Shown piece by piece: positions 14,857-23,717 of a DNA stretch of 45,442 nucleotides (the stretch's first letter is position 1; each line of letters begins with the position of its first letter). Made by a program: the position numbers and the translations under genes. Below the pieces are notes generated by a model, which was not told the origin of the DNA, did no database searches, and was given only the letters and a program-made list of their open reading frames with translations. Origin of the DNA: Acidobacteriota bacterium (GTDB lineage: Bacteria; Acidobacteriota; Terriglobia; Terriglobales; Acidobacteriaceae); contig JAJYFA010000002.1 in the NCBI GenBank assembly GCA_021790995.1, positions 1 to 45,442 on the forward strand. The letters are read 5' to 3'.

Positions 14857-16076
14857 TGAGCGAGAAATCCGGCGCGCCTGTCCTCGAATTGCCCGCGACC
14901 GAAAGCACAGTGCCGCGGCAAATGGTTCTCAATATGGGCCCGCAGCATCCGGCTACGCATGGCGTGCTGCGCCTGGTTGTCGAACTGGATGGCGAGGTGA
15001 TTGTCAGTGTTCGCCCCGAGATCGGCTATTTGCATACAGGCATCGAAAAGACCTGCGAAGCCAAGTTCTACCAGCAGGTGGTTCCGCTCACGGACCGCAT
15101 CAATTATCTCGATCCGCTCTCGAACAATCTCTGCTATTGCCTGGCAGTCGAGAAGCTGCTCGACCTCGAGATTCCCGAGCGCGCGCAATGGATTCGCGTC
15201 CTGCTCACCGAGTTGAGCCGATTGAACTCGCACCTGATCTGGCTCGGCACGCACGCCATGGATATTGGCGCGCTGACGGTCTTTCTCTACACCTTCCGCG
15301 AGCGCGAAGAGATTCTGCGGCTCTTTGAAGCGGTGGCCGGTCAGCGCATGATGACCAGCTACTTCCGCATCGGCGGTCTCTCGATGGAACCGCCGCCGGG
15401 ATGGTTTGAGCGCGTGGCGGCATTTATCCGGGATTTCCCGGAAAAGATCGACGAATATTCCAATCTGCTGACGGGCAATCCTATCTTTATCAGCCGTCTA
15501 AAAGGGGTTGGCACTCTGTCAGCGGCTGAAGCTATTGCGCTTGGCGTCACCGGACCGCCACTGCGCGCCTCCGGCGTTGATTTCGACCTCCGCCGCGACA
15601 TGCCCTACTCGAGTTACGAAAAGTTCCAGTTCCATGTACCGATCTCGACGGTGGGCGATACCTGGGCGCGGTACGAAGTGCGGCTGGTCGAGATGCGCGA
15701 GAGCACCAAGATCATCCAGCAGGCGCTCGACGGCATGCCGGGCGGCGCCATCAAGGCCGATGCACCCAAGATCGTTCTGCCGGACCGCGAAAAGATGAAG
15801 ACGCAGATGGAGGCGCTGATCCATCACTTCAAGATCGTCAGCGAGGGATTCCATGTGCCCGCCGGCGAGGTCTATCAAGGCATTGAATGCGGCCACGGAC
15901 AGGTAGGCTACTACGTGGTTTCCGACGGCACCGCCAAACCTTACCGGGTTCATATGCGCTATCCCTCGTTTGCCACGCTGCAGGCGGTCGAAACCATGTG
16001 CAAGGGACGCCTGATCGCGGACCTGGTCGCAGTCGTGGGTTCGATTGATATTGTGCTGGGCGAGATCGACCGATAA
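14856..16076 (+). CDS. nuoD: NADH-quinone oxidoreductase subunit D
   Basis: NuoD is the 49-kDa-type subunit lining the quinone-binding cavity next to cluster N2 of NuoB. The product is 406 residues from the ATG overlapping the nuoC stop. Recognisable blocks are LNMGPQHPATHGVLRL (about 27), GYLHTGIEKTCEAKFY (about 57), PLTDRINYLDPLSNN, LNSHLIWLGTHAMDIGAL and the C-terminal DLVAVVGSIDIVLGEIDR. Length and ends are normal. An intergenic gap of 46 bases, with an AAGGCG/CGCCTT inverted repeat, precedes the first of three non-nuo genes. Confidence 0.97.
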   Translation: MSEKSGAPVLELPATESTVPRQMVLNMGPQHPATHGVLRLVVELDGEVIVSVRPEIGYLHTGIEKTCEAKFYQQVVPLTDRINYLDPLSNNLCYCLAVEKLLDLEIPERAQWIRVLLTELSRLNSHLIWLGTHAMDIGALTVFLYTFREREEILRLFEAVAGQRMMTSYFRIGGLSMEPPPGWFERVAAFIRDFPEKIDEYSNLLTGNPIFISRLKGVGTLSAAEAIALGVTGPPLRASGVDFDLRRDMPYSSYEKFQFHVPISTVGDTWARYEVRLVEMRESTKIIQQALDGMPGGAIKADAPKIVLPDREKMKTQMEALIHHFKIVSEGFHVPAGEVYQGIECGHGQVGYYVVSDGTAKPYRVHMRYPSFATLQAVETMCKGRLIADLVAVVGSIDIVLGEIDR

Positions 16077-16122
16077 TTGCGAAGGCGGTGCGAAGGTTCG
16101 CCTTTGCCGAAAGGAAAGCACC

Positions 16123-16551
16123 ATGAAGCGGCTGTTTTCGATTGCAGTGATGACGTCTGTTCTCTATTCCGCCGCCTTCGCGCAGGACACGGCAGCCAAA
16201 CGAGTGGCAGCGGAAAAGTCGGCGCAAAATTGGCTGGTGCTCGTTGACAGCGGCCACTACGGCGAAAGCTGGCAGGAGGCCGCGACATTCTTTCAGTCGA
16301 AGGTCTCGAAGGCCGATTGGCAGACAGATCTCAAGCAAGTGCGCACGCCGCTCGGGCCCGTTCGCCAGCGCGCACTCCTCGGATCTATTTATCGGTCTGA
16401 TCTCCCCAATGCGCCGAAGGGAGAATACGTTATTGTTCAGTTCAAGACTGAGTTTGCAACCAAGGGTGCGTTCGTTGAAACCGTGACACCCATGCTCGAC
16501 AAGGACGGAAATTGGCGCGTATCAGGCTATTTTGTGAAGCCTGCGCAGTAA
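16123..16551 (+). CDS. Secreted DUF4019-like protein inside the nuo operon
   Basis: The 142-residue product begins with a signal peptide (MKRLFSIAVMTSVLYSAAFA, cleavage predicted before QDTAAK). One domain follows, containing QNWLVLVDSGHYGESW, LGSIYRSDLPNAPKGEYVIV and KDGNWRVSGYFVKP. This resembles the DUF4019 family of small exported proteins of unknown function. The ATG at 16123 has a good AAGGAAAG site. It sits 46 bases after nuoD in the same direction and is followed by two more non-nuo genes before nuoE. An exported protein is not an expected complex I subunit. A role in assembly or quality control would be speculation. Confidence 0.8.
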   Translation: MKRLFSIAVMTSVLYSAAFAQDTAAKRVAAEKSAQNWLVLVDSGHYGESWQEAATFFQSKVSKADWQTDLKQVRTPLGPVRQRALLGSIYRSDLPNAPKGEYVIVQFKTEFATKGAFVETVTPMLDKDGNWRVSGYFVKPAQ

Positions 16552-16599
16552 CTATTGCGAAATTGCGATGTGATCGATCGACCGATAGAGGGCCACGTG

Positions 16600-17010
16600 G
16601 TGAATTACCAAGAGTTAGCGGAGAGATTAAGCGTTCAGCAAGCGCACGACCGACAGACCCAGAAGAAGCCCGCCCTACGGGGCTCCCATGCTACGAGGAT
16701 TTACGAGCGTGTAAAGGCTGTTGTGGATCATGAGATCGAAAAGGCCAACGTTGAACTGAAGATGCGGAAGCTTGCTAGTGTCGAGCGCGTTCGCGCGCCC
16801 TCCTACTTTGGCAGGCTTTGCTTGAGTTTCGGATCGGATGTGCTCTGCGCCGTCGATTTAGACGAGGTGCAAGGAGAGATCGTGGCGGTGATCAGCGGCC
16901 CGCCAAATGCCCAGGAACTTGCGCGAAAGGCGTTTATGCTAAGCGAGTACCAACCCGAACAGATCGCGGAGGAGCTTGTTTCAGGGCTTCTCGTAGGAGA
17001 ATTTTCTTAA
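16600..17010 (+). CDS. Unknown protein inside the nuo operon, about 136 residues
   Basis: I do not recognise this family. The start is uncertain. GTG at 16600 gives NYQELAERLSVQQAHDRQ, and TTG at 16555 would add 15 residues. Neither has a strong ribosome site. The chain has a basic helical N-terminal half (YERVKAVVDHEIEKANVELK) and a C-terminal alpha/beta domain with LCLSFGSDVLCAVDLDEVQ and GEIVAVISGPPNAQELARKA. There is no signal peptide or helix spanning the membrane. Codon choice looks less GC-biased than in nuo genes by eye. It lies between the exported protein gene and another unknown gene that is coupled to nuoE. Confidence 0.65.
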   Translation: MNYQELAERLSVQQAHDRQTQKKPALRGSHATRIYERVKAVVDHEIEKANVELKMRKLASVERVRAPSYFGRLCLSFGSDVLCAVDLDEVQGEIVAVISGPPNAQELARKAFMLSEYQPEQIAEELVSGLLVGEFS

Positions 17011-17012
17011 CG

Positions 17013-17369
17013 ATGGCCGCCTGTAACACAATCGAAGCCCCTGACGGAGTCGGACAGGCCGCAGCGGATCGGCGCGTGTTTGCCGAGTTGTGGATTTCGT
17101 TCGCCTCCCTGCTCCGCAGCTATCTGGCGGTGCACGGACTCGGCGCGGATCGTCAGGCAACCATCGAGGCGAACAATGAGAAAATAGTGATTCGCCACAA
17201 AGAAAAGCAGCTTTGTCTCGAGCGCGACGGCGCAATCGTCCGCTGGACGCGCGAAAATGGAAGTGGTGGAACCATGCAGATCTCCGAGGCTGGCAGGCTG
17301 TGGAACGGCGAGAGAGAAGAAGAGATGGATATGACGGCAGAAAACTGGGCGCGGGAGATGATGCGATGA
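17013..17369 (+). CDS. Unknown protein translationally coupled to nuoE, 118 residues
   Basis: I do not recognise this family. The ATG at 17013 lies two bases after the previous stop, with GGAG at 16996-16999, and the stop overlaps the nuoE ATG in an ATGA junction (17366-17369). The protein is soluble. A helical N-terminal part (FAELWISFASLLRSYLAVHG) is followed by a beta-rich part (NEKIVIRHKEKQLCLERDG, then AIVRWTRENGSGGTMQISE) and an acidic helical tail. Only two cysteines occur, and they do not form a cluster motif. The close coupling makes stoichiometric expression with NuoE likely, but a functional link to complex I is inferred from position only. Confidence 0.75.
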   Translation: MAACNTIEAPDGVGQAAADRRVFAELWISFASLLRSYLAVHGLGADRQATIEANNEKIVIRHKEKQLCLERDGAIVRWTRENGSGGTMQISEAGRLWNGEREEEMDMTAENWAREMMR

Positions 17370-17887
17370 GCGCAAACTCCGAAACCTTGCCGGTTTTCTC
17401 GTCCGCATTGGCAACGCGCTTCGATGCGTTGGTCGAAAAATATCCCGTCAAGCGTTCGGCGCTCGTTCCCATGCTGCTCTACGCGCAGGATGAGGTGGGC
17501 TATCTCTCCGATGCAGTAATCGCCGAAGTTGCCCGCCGCATCGGTATCACGGAGCTTGAAGTGCGCAACGTCGCGACCTACTATTCGATGCTTCGCTTCA
17601 AGCCTGCCGGCAAGTTCAATATTCAGGTCTGCACCAACATCGCCTGCATGTTGCGCGGCGGCTACGAAATTTACGAGCGGTTCCAGCAGGAGCTGGGCAT
17701 CGGTCCCAAGGGCGTTACGCCCGACGGGCTCTTTTCGCTCGAAGAAGTGGAGTGCATCGGCGCCTGCTGCTGGGCGCCTGCCATTCAGGTCAACTACGAC
17801 TTTCACGACGAACTCGATCCCGATCTTGTGCCCGGCATTCTCGACCAGTACCGGAATCCAATTCAAAACAAGGGAAAAAATGCCTAG
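17366..17887 (+). CDS. nuoE: NADH-quinone oxidoreductase subunit E
   Basis: NuoE is the 24-kDa-type subunit of the NADH-dehydrogenase module, carrying the [2Fe-2S] cluster N1a in a thioredoxin-like domain. The 173-residue product shows the helical start (ALVPMLLYAQDEVGYLS) and the four ligands in CTNIACMLRGG and ECIGACCWAP (C-x4-C and C-x3-C). The ATG at 17366 is embedded in the stop of the upstream gene. A longer frame from 17213 only reads the previous gene out of frame. Its TAG overlaps the nuoF ATG region (17880-17887). Confidence 0.96.
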   Translation: MSANSETLPVFSSALATRFDALVEKYPVKRSALVPMLLYAQDEVGYLSDAVIAEVARRIGITELEVRNVATYYSMLRFKPAGKFNIQVCTNIACMLRGGYEIYERFQQELGIGPKGVTPDGLFSLEEVECIGACCWAPAIQVNYDFHDELDPDLVPGILDQYRNPIQNKGKNA

Positions 17888-19196
17888 GCTCGTCTCCCAT
17901 CCCGATGAAGTGAAGATCGTCTCCAGCCGCTTCGGCAAGGGCGCGGCGAATATCGATCGCTATCTCGAACTGGGCGGCTACGAGGCCGTCAGGAAGTGTC
18001 TGGCGCAAGGCCCCGAGTGGATCATCGAGGAGATGAAGGCCAGCGGCCTGCGCGGACGCGGCGGCGCCGGCTTCTCGACGGGCATGAAGTGGTCCTTCGT
18101 GCCCAAGCAATCAGCCAAGCCGAAATATATCCTGGTGAACGGCGACGAGAGTGAACCCGGCACCTGCAAAGACCATCTGATCTTTCTGCACGATCCGCAT
18201 TCGATCATCGAGGGCGCGATCATTGCCGGCCTTGCGGTCGGCGCGAAGATGGGCTTCATCTACCTGCGCGGCGAGTATCGCTACCTGATCGAAATCATGG
18301 AGCGCGCCGTGGCCGACGCCTACGAGCGCGGCTTTCTTGGCAAGAACATTTTCGGCTCGGGCAATGAGTTCCAGGTCATCACGCAGACCGGCGCAGGCGC
18401 CTACGAAGTGGGCGAAGAGTCGGCGCTGATGGAGTCGCTCGAAGGCAAGCGCGGCGTTCCGCGCATCCGCCCGCCCTTCCCTGCCGTCGTCGGCCTCTAC
18501 GGTGGGCCCACGGTCATCAACAACGCCGAAACCATGGCCAACGTGCCTCACATCATCCGTATGGGTGCGGCTGCATACGCGGCCGTGGGCACGCCGCGCA
18601 ATGGAGGTACCCGGCTTTTTGGTATCAGCGGCCACGTGGAACGGCCCGGCGTCTACGAGCTTCCCATGGGCTACAACCTCAAAAAGATGATCTACGAAGT
18701 CGGAGGCGGCGTGCGCGGAGGGCGCAAATTGAAGGCCGTGGTTCCCGGCGGCTCGTCCACGCCGGTTCTGCTGCCGGAAGAGATTGAAAACCTCGGCATG
18801 GACTTCGACCAGGTAGGCAAAGCCGGTTCGATGCTGGGTTCGGGCGGTGTTGTTGTGATCGACGATCGGACCTGCATGGTCGAGTTTGCCTTGCGCACCA
18901 TCAGCTTCTATCAGCACGAGAGCTGCGGCTGGTGTATTCCCTGCCGCGAGGGCACCGACTGGCTCAAGAAATCGCTCACGCGCTTCCATGCTGGATTCGG
19001 CACGGCAAGCGACATCGACAACATTCAGTACCTGGCCGAAAACATGCTGGGCCGCACCTTTTGCCCGCTTGGCGACGCCGCGGCCATGCCGACACTGGGA
19101 TTTGTGAAGAAGTTTCGCCAAGAGTTTGAGGATCATTTGAACGGCAAGCCCTGCCCGTACGCGAGAGAAGGCGTGCCGCAGTTGACGGTGGTGTAA
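17880..19196 (+). CDS. nuoF: NADH-quinone oxidoreductase subunit F
   Basis: NuoF is the 51-kDa-type subunit that binds NADH and FMN and carries [4Fe-4S] cluster N3. The product is 438 residues. The FMN/NADH region has LRGRGGAGFSTGMKWSF (about 57) and NGDESEPGTCKDHL. The N3 ligands are in SCGWCIPCREGTDWL (C-x2-C-x2-C arrangement) with the distal cysteine in TFCPLGDAA. One block normally reading GAGAYICGEETAL reads GAGAYEVGEESAL here, so the usual cysteine is replaced by valine while the glutamates are kept. Start at ATG 17880, eight bases inside nuoE. Confidence 0.96.
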   Translation: MPRLVSHPDEVKIVSSRFGKGAANIDRYLELGGYEAVRKCLAQGPEWIIEEMKASGLRGRGGAGFSTGMKWSFVPKQSAKPKYILVNGDESEPGTCKDHLIFLHDPHSIIEGAIIAGLAVGAKMGFIYLRGEYRYLIEIMERAVADAYERGFLGKNIFGSGNEFQVITQTGAGAYEVGEESALMESLEGKRGVPRIRPPFPAVVGLYGGPTVINNAETMANVPHIIRMGAAAYAAVGTPRNGGTRLFGISGHVERPGVYELPMGYNLKKMIYEVGGGVRGGRKLKAVVPGGSSTPVLLPEEIENLGMDFDQVGKAGSMLGSGGVVVIDDRTCMVEFALRTISFYQHESCGWCIPCREGTDWLKKSLTRFHAGFGTASDIDNIQYLAENMLGRTFCPLGDAAAMPTLGFVKKFRQEFEDHLNGKPCPYAREGVPQLTVV

Positions 19197-19261
19197 GAGA
19201 ACCACGCTTTTGAAAGATTTTTGAATGGGGCTTTCAGCTCCCAAGGAACAGCGAAGCTAGA

Positions 19262-21598
19262 ATGGCCGATGTAACCTTCATAGTCGATGGAAAGAAGCTG
19301 ACCGCTCCGGCGGGGACGCTGCTCATTGACGCCTGCCGCAAGGCCGGCATCGAAATTCCCGCCTTTTGCTACTATCCCGGCCTTTCGTTGCAGGCCGCCT
19401 GCAGGATGTGCCTGGTGCGCCAGGAGAAAGTTCCCAAGCTGCAAACCGCCTGCACCACCACCGTGGCGGAGGGTCAGATCTTCTACACCAGCACGCCCGA
19501 GATCGAGCAGGCGCGCAAGGCCATGATCGAGTTGCTGCTCGGCAACCACCCGCTCGATTGCCCCGTCTGCGATGCCGGCGGCGAGTGCGAGTTGCAGGAC
19601 ATGACCTTCAAGTACGGCGCCGGCGAGAGCCGCATGGTCGATGTCAAGCGCCATCGCGACGAGCAGCAGTGGTCGCCCGCGGTCTTCTACGACCGTCCGC
19701 GCTGTATCCTCTGCTACCGCTGCATCCGCATGTGCGGCGAAGGCATGGACGTGTGGGCGCTGGGCATTCACAACCGCGGCGCGAATTCTGTCATCGTGCC
19801 CAATGACGGCCACCAGCTCGACTGCGAACAGTGCGGCATGTGCATCGATGTGTGCCCCGTTGGCGCGCTGACCAGCGGCACGTATCGCTATAAAACCCGG
19901 CCATGGGAGATGAGCCATGTCTCCACGGTCTGCACGCACTGCGGCGACGGCTGCAAGGTGACGCTCGGCGTGCGCTCGACAGCCGAGGGTGCGGAGATTG
20001 TGCGCGCGGACAATCGCGACAAGAGCGGAATCAACGGCGACTTCCTCTGCGCCAAGGGCCGATTCTCCTTCGACTTTGTCGCGAGCGCCGACCGCTTGAC
20101 CGAGCCGCTCGTGCGCAACGCGCAAGGCAAGCTCGAGCCCGCCACCTGGGAGCACGCGATTCGCGTCGCAGCCCGGAAGCTCAAGGAGATTCGCGATGCC
20201 CGCGGCGGCAGCGCCATCGGCGTCATCGGCTCCAACCGCACCACCAACGAAGAGAATTACCTGCTGCAGAAGTTCGCGCGCACGGTGCTCACAACCAACA
20301 ACATCGACCACGCACGCAGCACGGATTACGCAGCATTCGCCCGCGCCCTTGCCGGGACCGAAGGCAAGACCGCGAGCCTGCGCGACATCGCGGCGGCGAG
20401 CGCAATTCTTCTTGTGGGCGGCAACCCCACCGAAGAGCATCCACTGCTGGCGTGGCTCTTACGCACCAACGTACGCCTGAATCGCGCCAAGCTTTATGTC
20501 GCCAACTCGCAGCCCATCAAGCTTGACCGCCAGGCCAAGGCGACGCAGAGGCTGCCCGTCGGCAGCTATAAGGATCTTGCCGCATTTCTCGTGCAAGGCG
20601 AGTCCGATTTCAGCAAGGCTCTGGCTGCCGAGGAGTCGCTGGTCGTCATCTTTGGCGAGGAGTTCCGTGGCGACGCTGCGGAGAATCTTGTGGCCTGGGG
20701 CCTCAAGCGCGGACCCAATCCCGATTCCGTCCGCTTTGCCTATCTCGGCGACTACGCCAACTCGCGCGGCGCAGCCGACATGGGCCTGTTCCCTGACCTG
20801 CTGCCCGGCTACGTGCCGGTGACTGCGCCCGGAGCATTTGCAGAGTACGCGAATCTTCCCGCCACGCCAGGCAAGTCGATGCCGCAAATGCTTGAAGCGG
20901 CTGCGAAGGGCGAACTCGGCGCACTGCTGGTTGTCGGCGCCGACACCGTCTCACGTTCAAGTCTTGATTCCGCCGCGCTCAAGAACACTTTTGTTGTGGT
21001 GCAGGATCTGTTCCTCACCGAAACCGCTGCGGTGGCCGATGTGGTTCTGCCCGCGGCCAGTCTCTACGAGAAGTCTGGCACGGTGACCAACACCTACGGC
21101 GACATCCAGATGGTGCGCAAAGCTGCTGACCGCGCCGGCGTCAAACCGGATTTTGAAATTCTGGTCCGTCTGGCCGGAGCCATGGGTGTCGATGTCGCCA
21201 CTCTGGTGCCCTTCAGTAAGCGCGGCACAACGGGCGACCTCGGTCAGTCGCGTGGCGCGCAGGCCGGCGAGGCCGACCGTCACGCCGTATGGCTCGAAGC
21301 CAACGGACTCGAACCCAAACTCAGCCCCTTCGACCCGCTCGCGGTTTTTGATGAAATTGCCCGGCTCGTTCCCGGTTATACCGTCGACAGGATCAACCTT
21401 TTCGCAGGCAACGATGTGCATACGGAACCCAGGGCCACGCCCGGATTTGTGCCGGTTGGCGCGATCCAAAGCCCCAGCCTCGTGGTTCCCGCGCACGATA
21501 CGCTCTTCACCTCGGGCACGCTCGGGTGCTACAGCACTACGCTCCGGCAGCTCGAAGAACATCAATCGAAGGAGCTGGCGAAGGCCGCGGCCGATTGA
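19262..21598 (+). CDS. nuoG: NADH-quinone oxidoreductase subunit G
   Basis: NuoG is the 75-kDa-type electron-wire subunit. The 778-residue product carries N1b (C36, C47, C50, C64) and N5 (H96, C100, C103, C109). N4-type ligands are at C148, C151, C154 and within CEQCGMCIDVC (188-198). The optional N7 site is at C224, C227, C231 and C263, so the off-path cluster N7 known from some bacterial enzymes is predicted present. A molybdopterin-oxidoreductase-like domain fills the rest, without evident molybdenum ligation. The ATG at 19262 has an AAGGAA site. The 65-base gap after nuoF is among the larger gaps in the operon. Confidence 0.96.
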   Translation: MADVTFIVDGKKLTAPAGTLLIDACRKAGIEIPAFCYYPGLSLQAACRMCLVRQEKVPKLQTACTTTVAEGQIFYTSTPEIEQARKAMIELLLGNHPLDCPVCDAGGECELQDMTFKYGAGESRMVDVKRHRDEQQWSPAVFYDRPRCILCYRCIRMCGEGMDVWALGIHNRGANSVIVPNDGHQLDCEQCGMCIDVCPVGALTSGTYRYKTRPWEMSHVSTVCTHCGDGCKVTLGVRSTAEGAEIVRADNRDKSGINGDFLCAKGRFSFDFVASADRLTEPLVRNAQGKLEPATWEHAIRVAARKLKEIRDARGGSAIGVIGSNRTTNEENYLLQKFARTVLTTNNIDHARSTDYAAFARALAGTEGKTASLRDIAAASAILLVGGNPTEEHPLLAWLLRTNVRLNRAKLYVANSQPIKLDRQAKATQRLPVGSYKDLAAFLVQGESDFSKALAAEESLVVIFGEEFRGDAAENLVAWGLKRGPNPDSVRFAYLGDYANSRGAADMGLFPDLLPGYVPVTAPGAFAEYANLPATPGKSMPQMLEAAAKGELGALLVVGADTVSRSSLDSAALKNTFVVVQDLFLTETAAVADVVLPAASLYEKSGTVTNTYGDIQMVRKAADRAGVKPDFEILVRLAGAMGVDVATLVPFSKRGTTGDLGQSRGAQAGEADRHAVWLEANGLEPKLSPFDPLAVFDEIARLVPGYTVDRINLFAGNDVHTEPRATPGFVPVGAIQSPSLVVPAHDTLFTSGTLGCYSTTLRQLEEHQSKELAKAAAD

Positions 21599-21666
21599 AA
21601 TGATCCATACCGCCGCTGCCGATTCGCTGACTTGCTAACTCGCTGACCAAAGAAGGCCAAACGCTC

Positions 21667-22710
21667 GTGACGATCCTCCCATTTATACTCTGGAGCCTGC
21701 TCAAAGTCGCCGTGGTGACGGTGGTGATGTTGATGGGCATCGCCTACACCGTACTGCTCGAGCGCAAGCTGGTTGGCCGCATCCAGAACCGCTGGGGACC
21801 CAGCCGCGTGGGCCCCTTCGGACTGTTGCAGCCGCTCGTGGATGGCGCCAAATCGTTCCTCAAAGAGGACCTGATTCCCACTGCCGTCTATCGTCCGCTT
21901 TATCTGCTCGCGCCCATCATCTCCCTGGGCTGCGCACTGATCTCCATCGCCGTGATTCCCTTTGGCGCCTCGATGGGGCCCAAGGGCATGGATCTTTTTG
22001 AGATTTCCAATCTCAACGTCGGCCTGCTCGTCATTCTCGCCGTCACCTCCGTAGGCGTCTACGGCATCGCGCTGGCCGGCTGGTCGTCGAACAACAAATA
22101 CTCCCTGCTCGGTGCGCTTCGTTCCTCGGCGCAACTGATCAGCTACGAACTGGCGCTCGGCCTGTCGCTGGTCGGCGTGGTGCTGCGCGCCGGATCTCTG
22201 AATCTTCGCGACATCGTCAACCAGCAGGCCACGCTCGGCATGGCGACATGGAACATCTTCGGCGGGCTTCAGTTCATCGCCTTCTTCATCTATCTGATGG
22301 CCGCCTTTGCCGAAACCAATCGCTCGCCCTTCGACCTGCCTGAGGCCGAAAGCGAGCTGACCGGCGGCTATCACACCGAGTACAGTTCGATGAAGTTCGC
22401 TATGTTCTTCATGGCCGAGTACGGCAACATGATTAACGTCGGCTGCGTGGCCACGCTGCTGTTTCTCGGCGGCTGGACCAGCCCGCTCGGCAACCTGATG
22501 GGACCATTCGACAACCCCATCATCAACGCCGTGCTGCCGATCTTCTGGTTCGTGCTCAAGGTATTCTGTTTTCTCTGTCTTTACGTCTGGGTGCGCGGAA
22601 CGCTTCCGCGCCTCCGCTACGATCAACTGATGAACTTTGGCTGGCGATTCCTGCTGCCGCTGGCCATGCTGAACATTGTGGGCACGAGCCTCTGGCTTGC
22701 GTACCACTGA
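21667..22710 (+). CDS. nuoH: NADH-quinone oxidoreductase subunit H
   Basis: NuoH is the ND1-type membrane subunit that forms the quinone entry and links to the proton path. The 347-residue product has about eight helices. Conserved loops include ERKLVGRIQNRWGPSRVGP, DGAKSFLKED, ETNRSPFDLPEAESELTGG and YSSMKFAMFFMAEY. The start is a GTG at 21667 with AAGGCC upstream, 68 bases after nuoG. nuoI is normally next, but here a 144-base gap leads straight to nuoJ. Confidence 0.97.
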   Translation: MTILPFILWSLLKVAVVTVVMLMGIAYTVLLERKLVGRIQNRWGPSRVGPFGLLQPLVDGAKSFLKEDLIPTAVYRPLYLLAPIISLGCALISIAVIPFGASMGPKGMDLFEISNLNVGLLVILAVTSVGVYGIALAGWSSNNKYSLLGALRSSAQLISYELALGLSLVGVVLRAGSLNLRDIVNQQATLGMATWNIFGGLQFIAFFIYLMAAFAETNRSPFDLPEAESELTGGYHTEYSSMKFAMFFMAEYGNMINVGCVATLLFLGGWTSPLGNLMGPFDNPIINAVLPIFWFVLKVFCFLCLYVWVRGTLPRLRYDQLMNFGWRFLLPLAMLNIVGTSLWLAYH

Positions 22711-22854
22711 GGGCGGGTTTGGCGTTTTGCTGAAACCCTCTCATTTACAATCGGGAGTGAAATTCCGAATTCGCGAGTTGGAGACGCAATCTTTTCCCCT
22801 CAGAACTGCCGGCTACGGGGTCCAGTCCGGCACTAACCAGTTCACCAGGCAACG

Positions 22855-23400
22855 ATGCACCTGATTCTGTTCTTTCTTTTTGCCGGACTCTGCCTCGCGG
22901 GAGCCATCAATCTCCTGTTGCAGACCCATCCCATCAACAGCGCCCTTTCGCTGATCGTGGTGATGACCTCGCTGGCGGTGCTCTACCTGCTGCTCGGCGC
23001 GGAATTTCTCGCCATCGCGCAGATCATTGTTTACGCGGGCGCCGTCATGGTGCTTTTCACCTTTGTGGTCATGCTGCTCAATGCCGGCCGCGAGGAACGC
23101 ACACTTGGCAGCCGCGCAGGCGCACGCGTCGGCTTTCCCGCGGTTGCCGTTCTTCTGGCCGTCCTGGCTACGGTCCTTCTGCACGCACAGGGATTGACAG
23201 CAGCGCATCTCGGCGCCGGGCTGACCGACGCAAAGAGCGGCACCAACCTCGACATTCTCAGCCAGGTGCTTTTTCACGAACTGCTCTTGCCCTTTGAAGT
23301 GACCTCGGTGCTCATCCTCATCGCCATTCTGGGCGCGGTTGCTCTGGCCCGCGCCGACGGTTCGAAAACAGGCGGCGCGGAAGGGACGGCTGAAAAATGA
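22855..23400 (+). CDS. nuoJ: NADH-quinone oxidoreductase subunit J
   Basis: NuoJ is the ND6-type membrane subunit. The 181-residue product has five predicted helices and the family's conserved run [20 protein letters not shown] near residue 48, including the pi-bulge helix region, then FTFVVMLLN. The C-terminal helix [19 protein letters not shown] is followed by a short polar tail. The ATG at 22855 follows a gap that holds a TGCCGG/CCGGCA inverted repeat (22807-22812, 22827-22832) where nuoI would be expected. The stop overlaps the nuoK ATG by four bases. Confidence 0.95.
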   Translation: MHLILFFLFAGLCLAGAINLLLQTHPINSALSLIVVMTSLAVLYLLLGAEFLAIAQIIVYAGAVMVLFTFVVMLLNAGREERTLGSRAGARVGFPAVAVLLAVLATVLLHAQGLTAAHLGAGLTDAKSGTNLDILSQVLFHELLLPFEVTSVLILIAILGAVALARADGSKTGGAEGTAEK

Positions 23401-23717
23401 GCTTCCTGCAACACGATGTCCCTCTGAACTGGTACCTACTCCTGAGCGCCGCGCTCTTCTCGCTCGGCGTCGTTGGGTTCCTCATCAAACGCAACCTCAT
23501 CACCGTCTTCATGTCGATTGAGCTGATGCTCAACGCCGTCAATTTGTCCTTTGTCGCCTTTGCCTATCAATGGCACGCGGTGAAGGGGCAGATCTTTGTG
23601 TTTTTCGTCATGATGGTCGCCGCCGCCGAAGCTGCCGTCGGTCTGGCCATCATTATTGCTGTCTTCCGCGCACGGGCCACGCTGGCCGTCGACCGTATCA
23701 ATTTGATGAAACTATGA
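23397..23717 (+). CDS. nuoK: NADH-quinone oxidoreductase subunit K
   Basis: NuoK is the ND4L-type subunit with three helices and buried acidic residues needed for proton translocation. The 106-residue product shows [17 protein letters not shown] (helix 2, with the conserved glutamate) and [19 protein letters not shown] (helix 3, second glutamate). Length is normal. It overlaps nuoJ at its start and nuoL at its end through ATGA junctions. Confidence 0.96.
   Translation: MSFLQHDVPLNWYLLLSAALFSLGVVGFLIKRNLITVFMSIELMLNAVNLSFVAFAYQWHAVKGQIFVFFVMMVAAAEAAVGLAIIIAVFRARATLAVDRINLMKL

Noticed and set aside
16555..17010. Possible divergent NuoB or NuoI in the inserted genes
   Set aside because: Neither of the two soluble unknown proteins has cysteine spacing able to hold a [4Fe-4S] cluster, and lengths and motifs do not fit.
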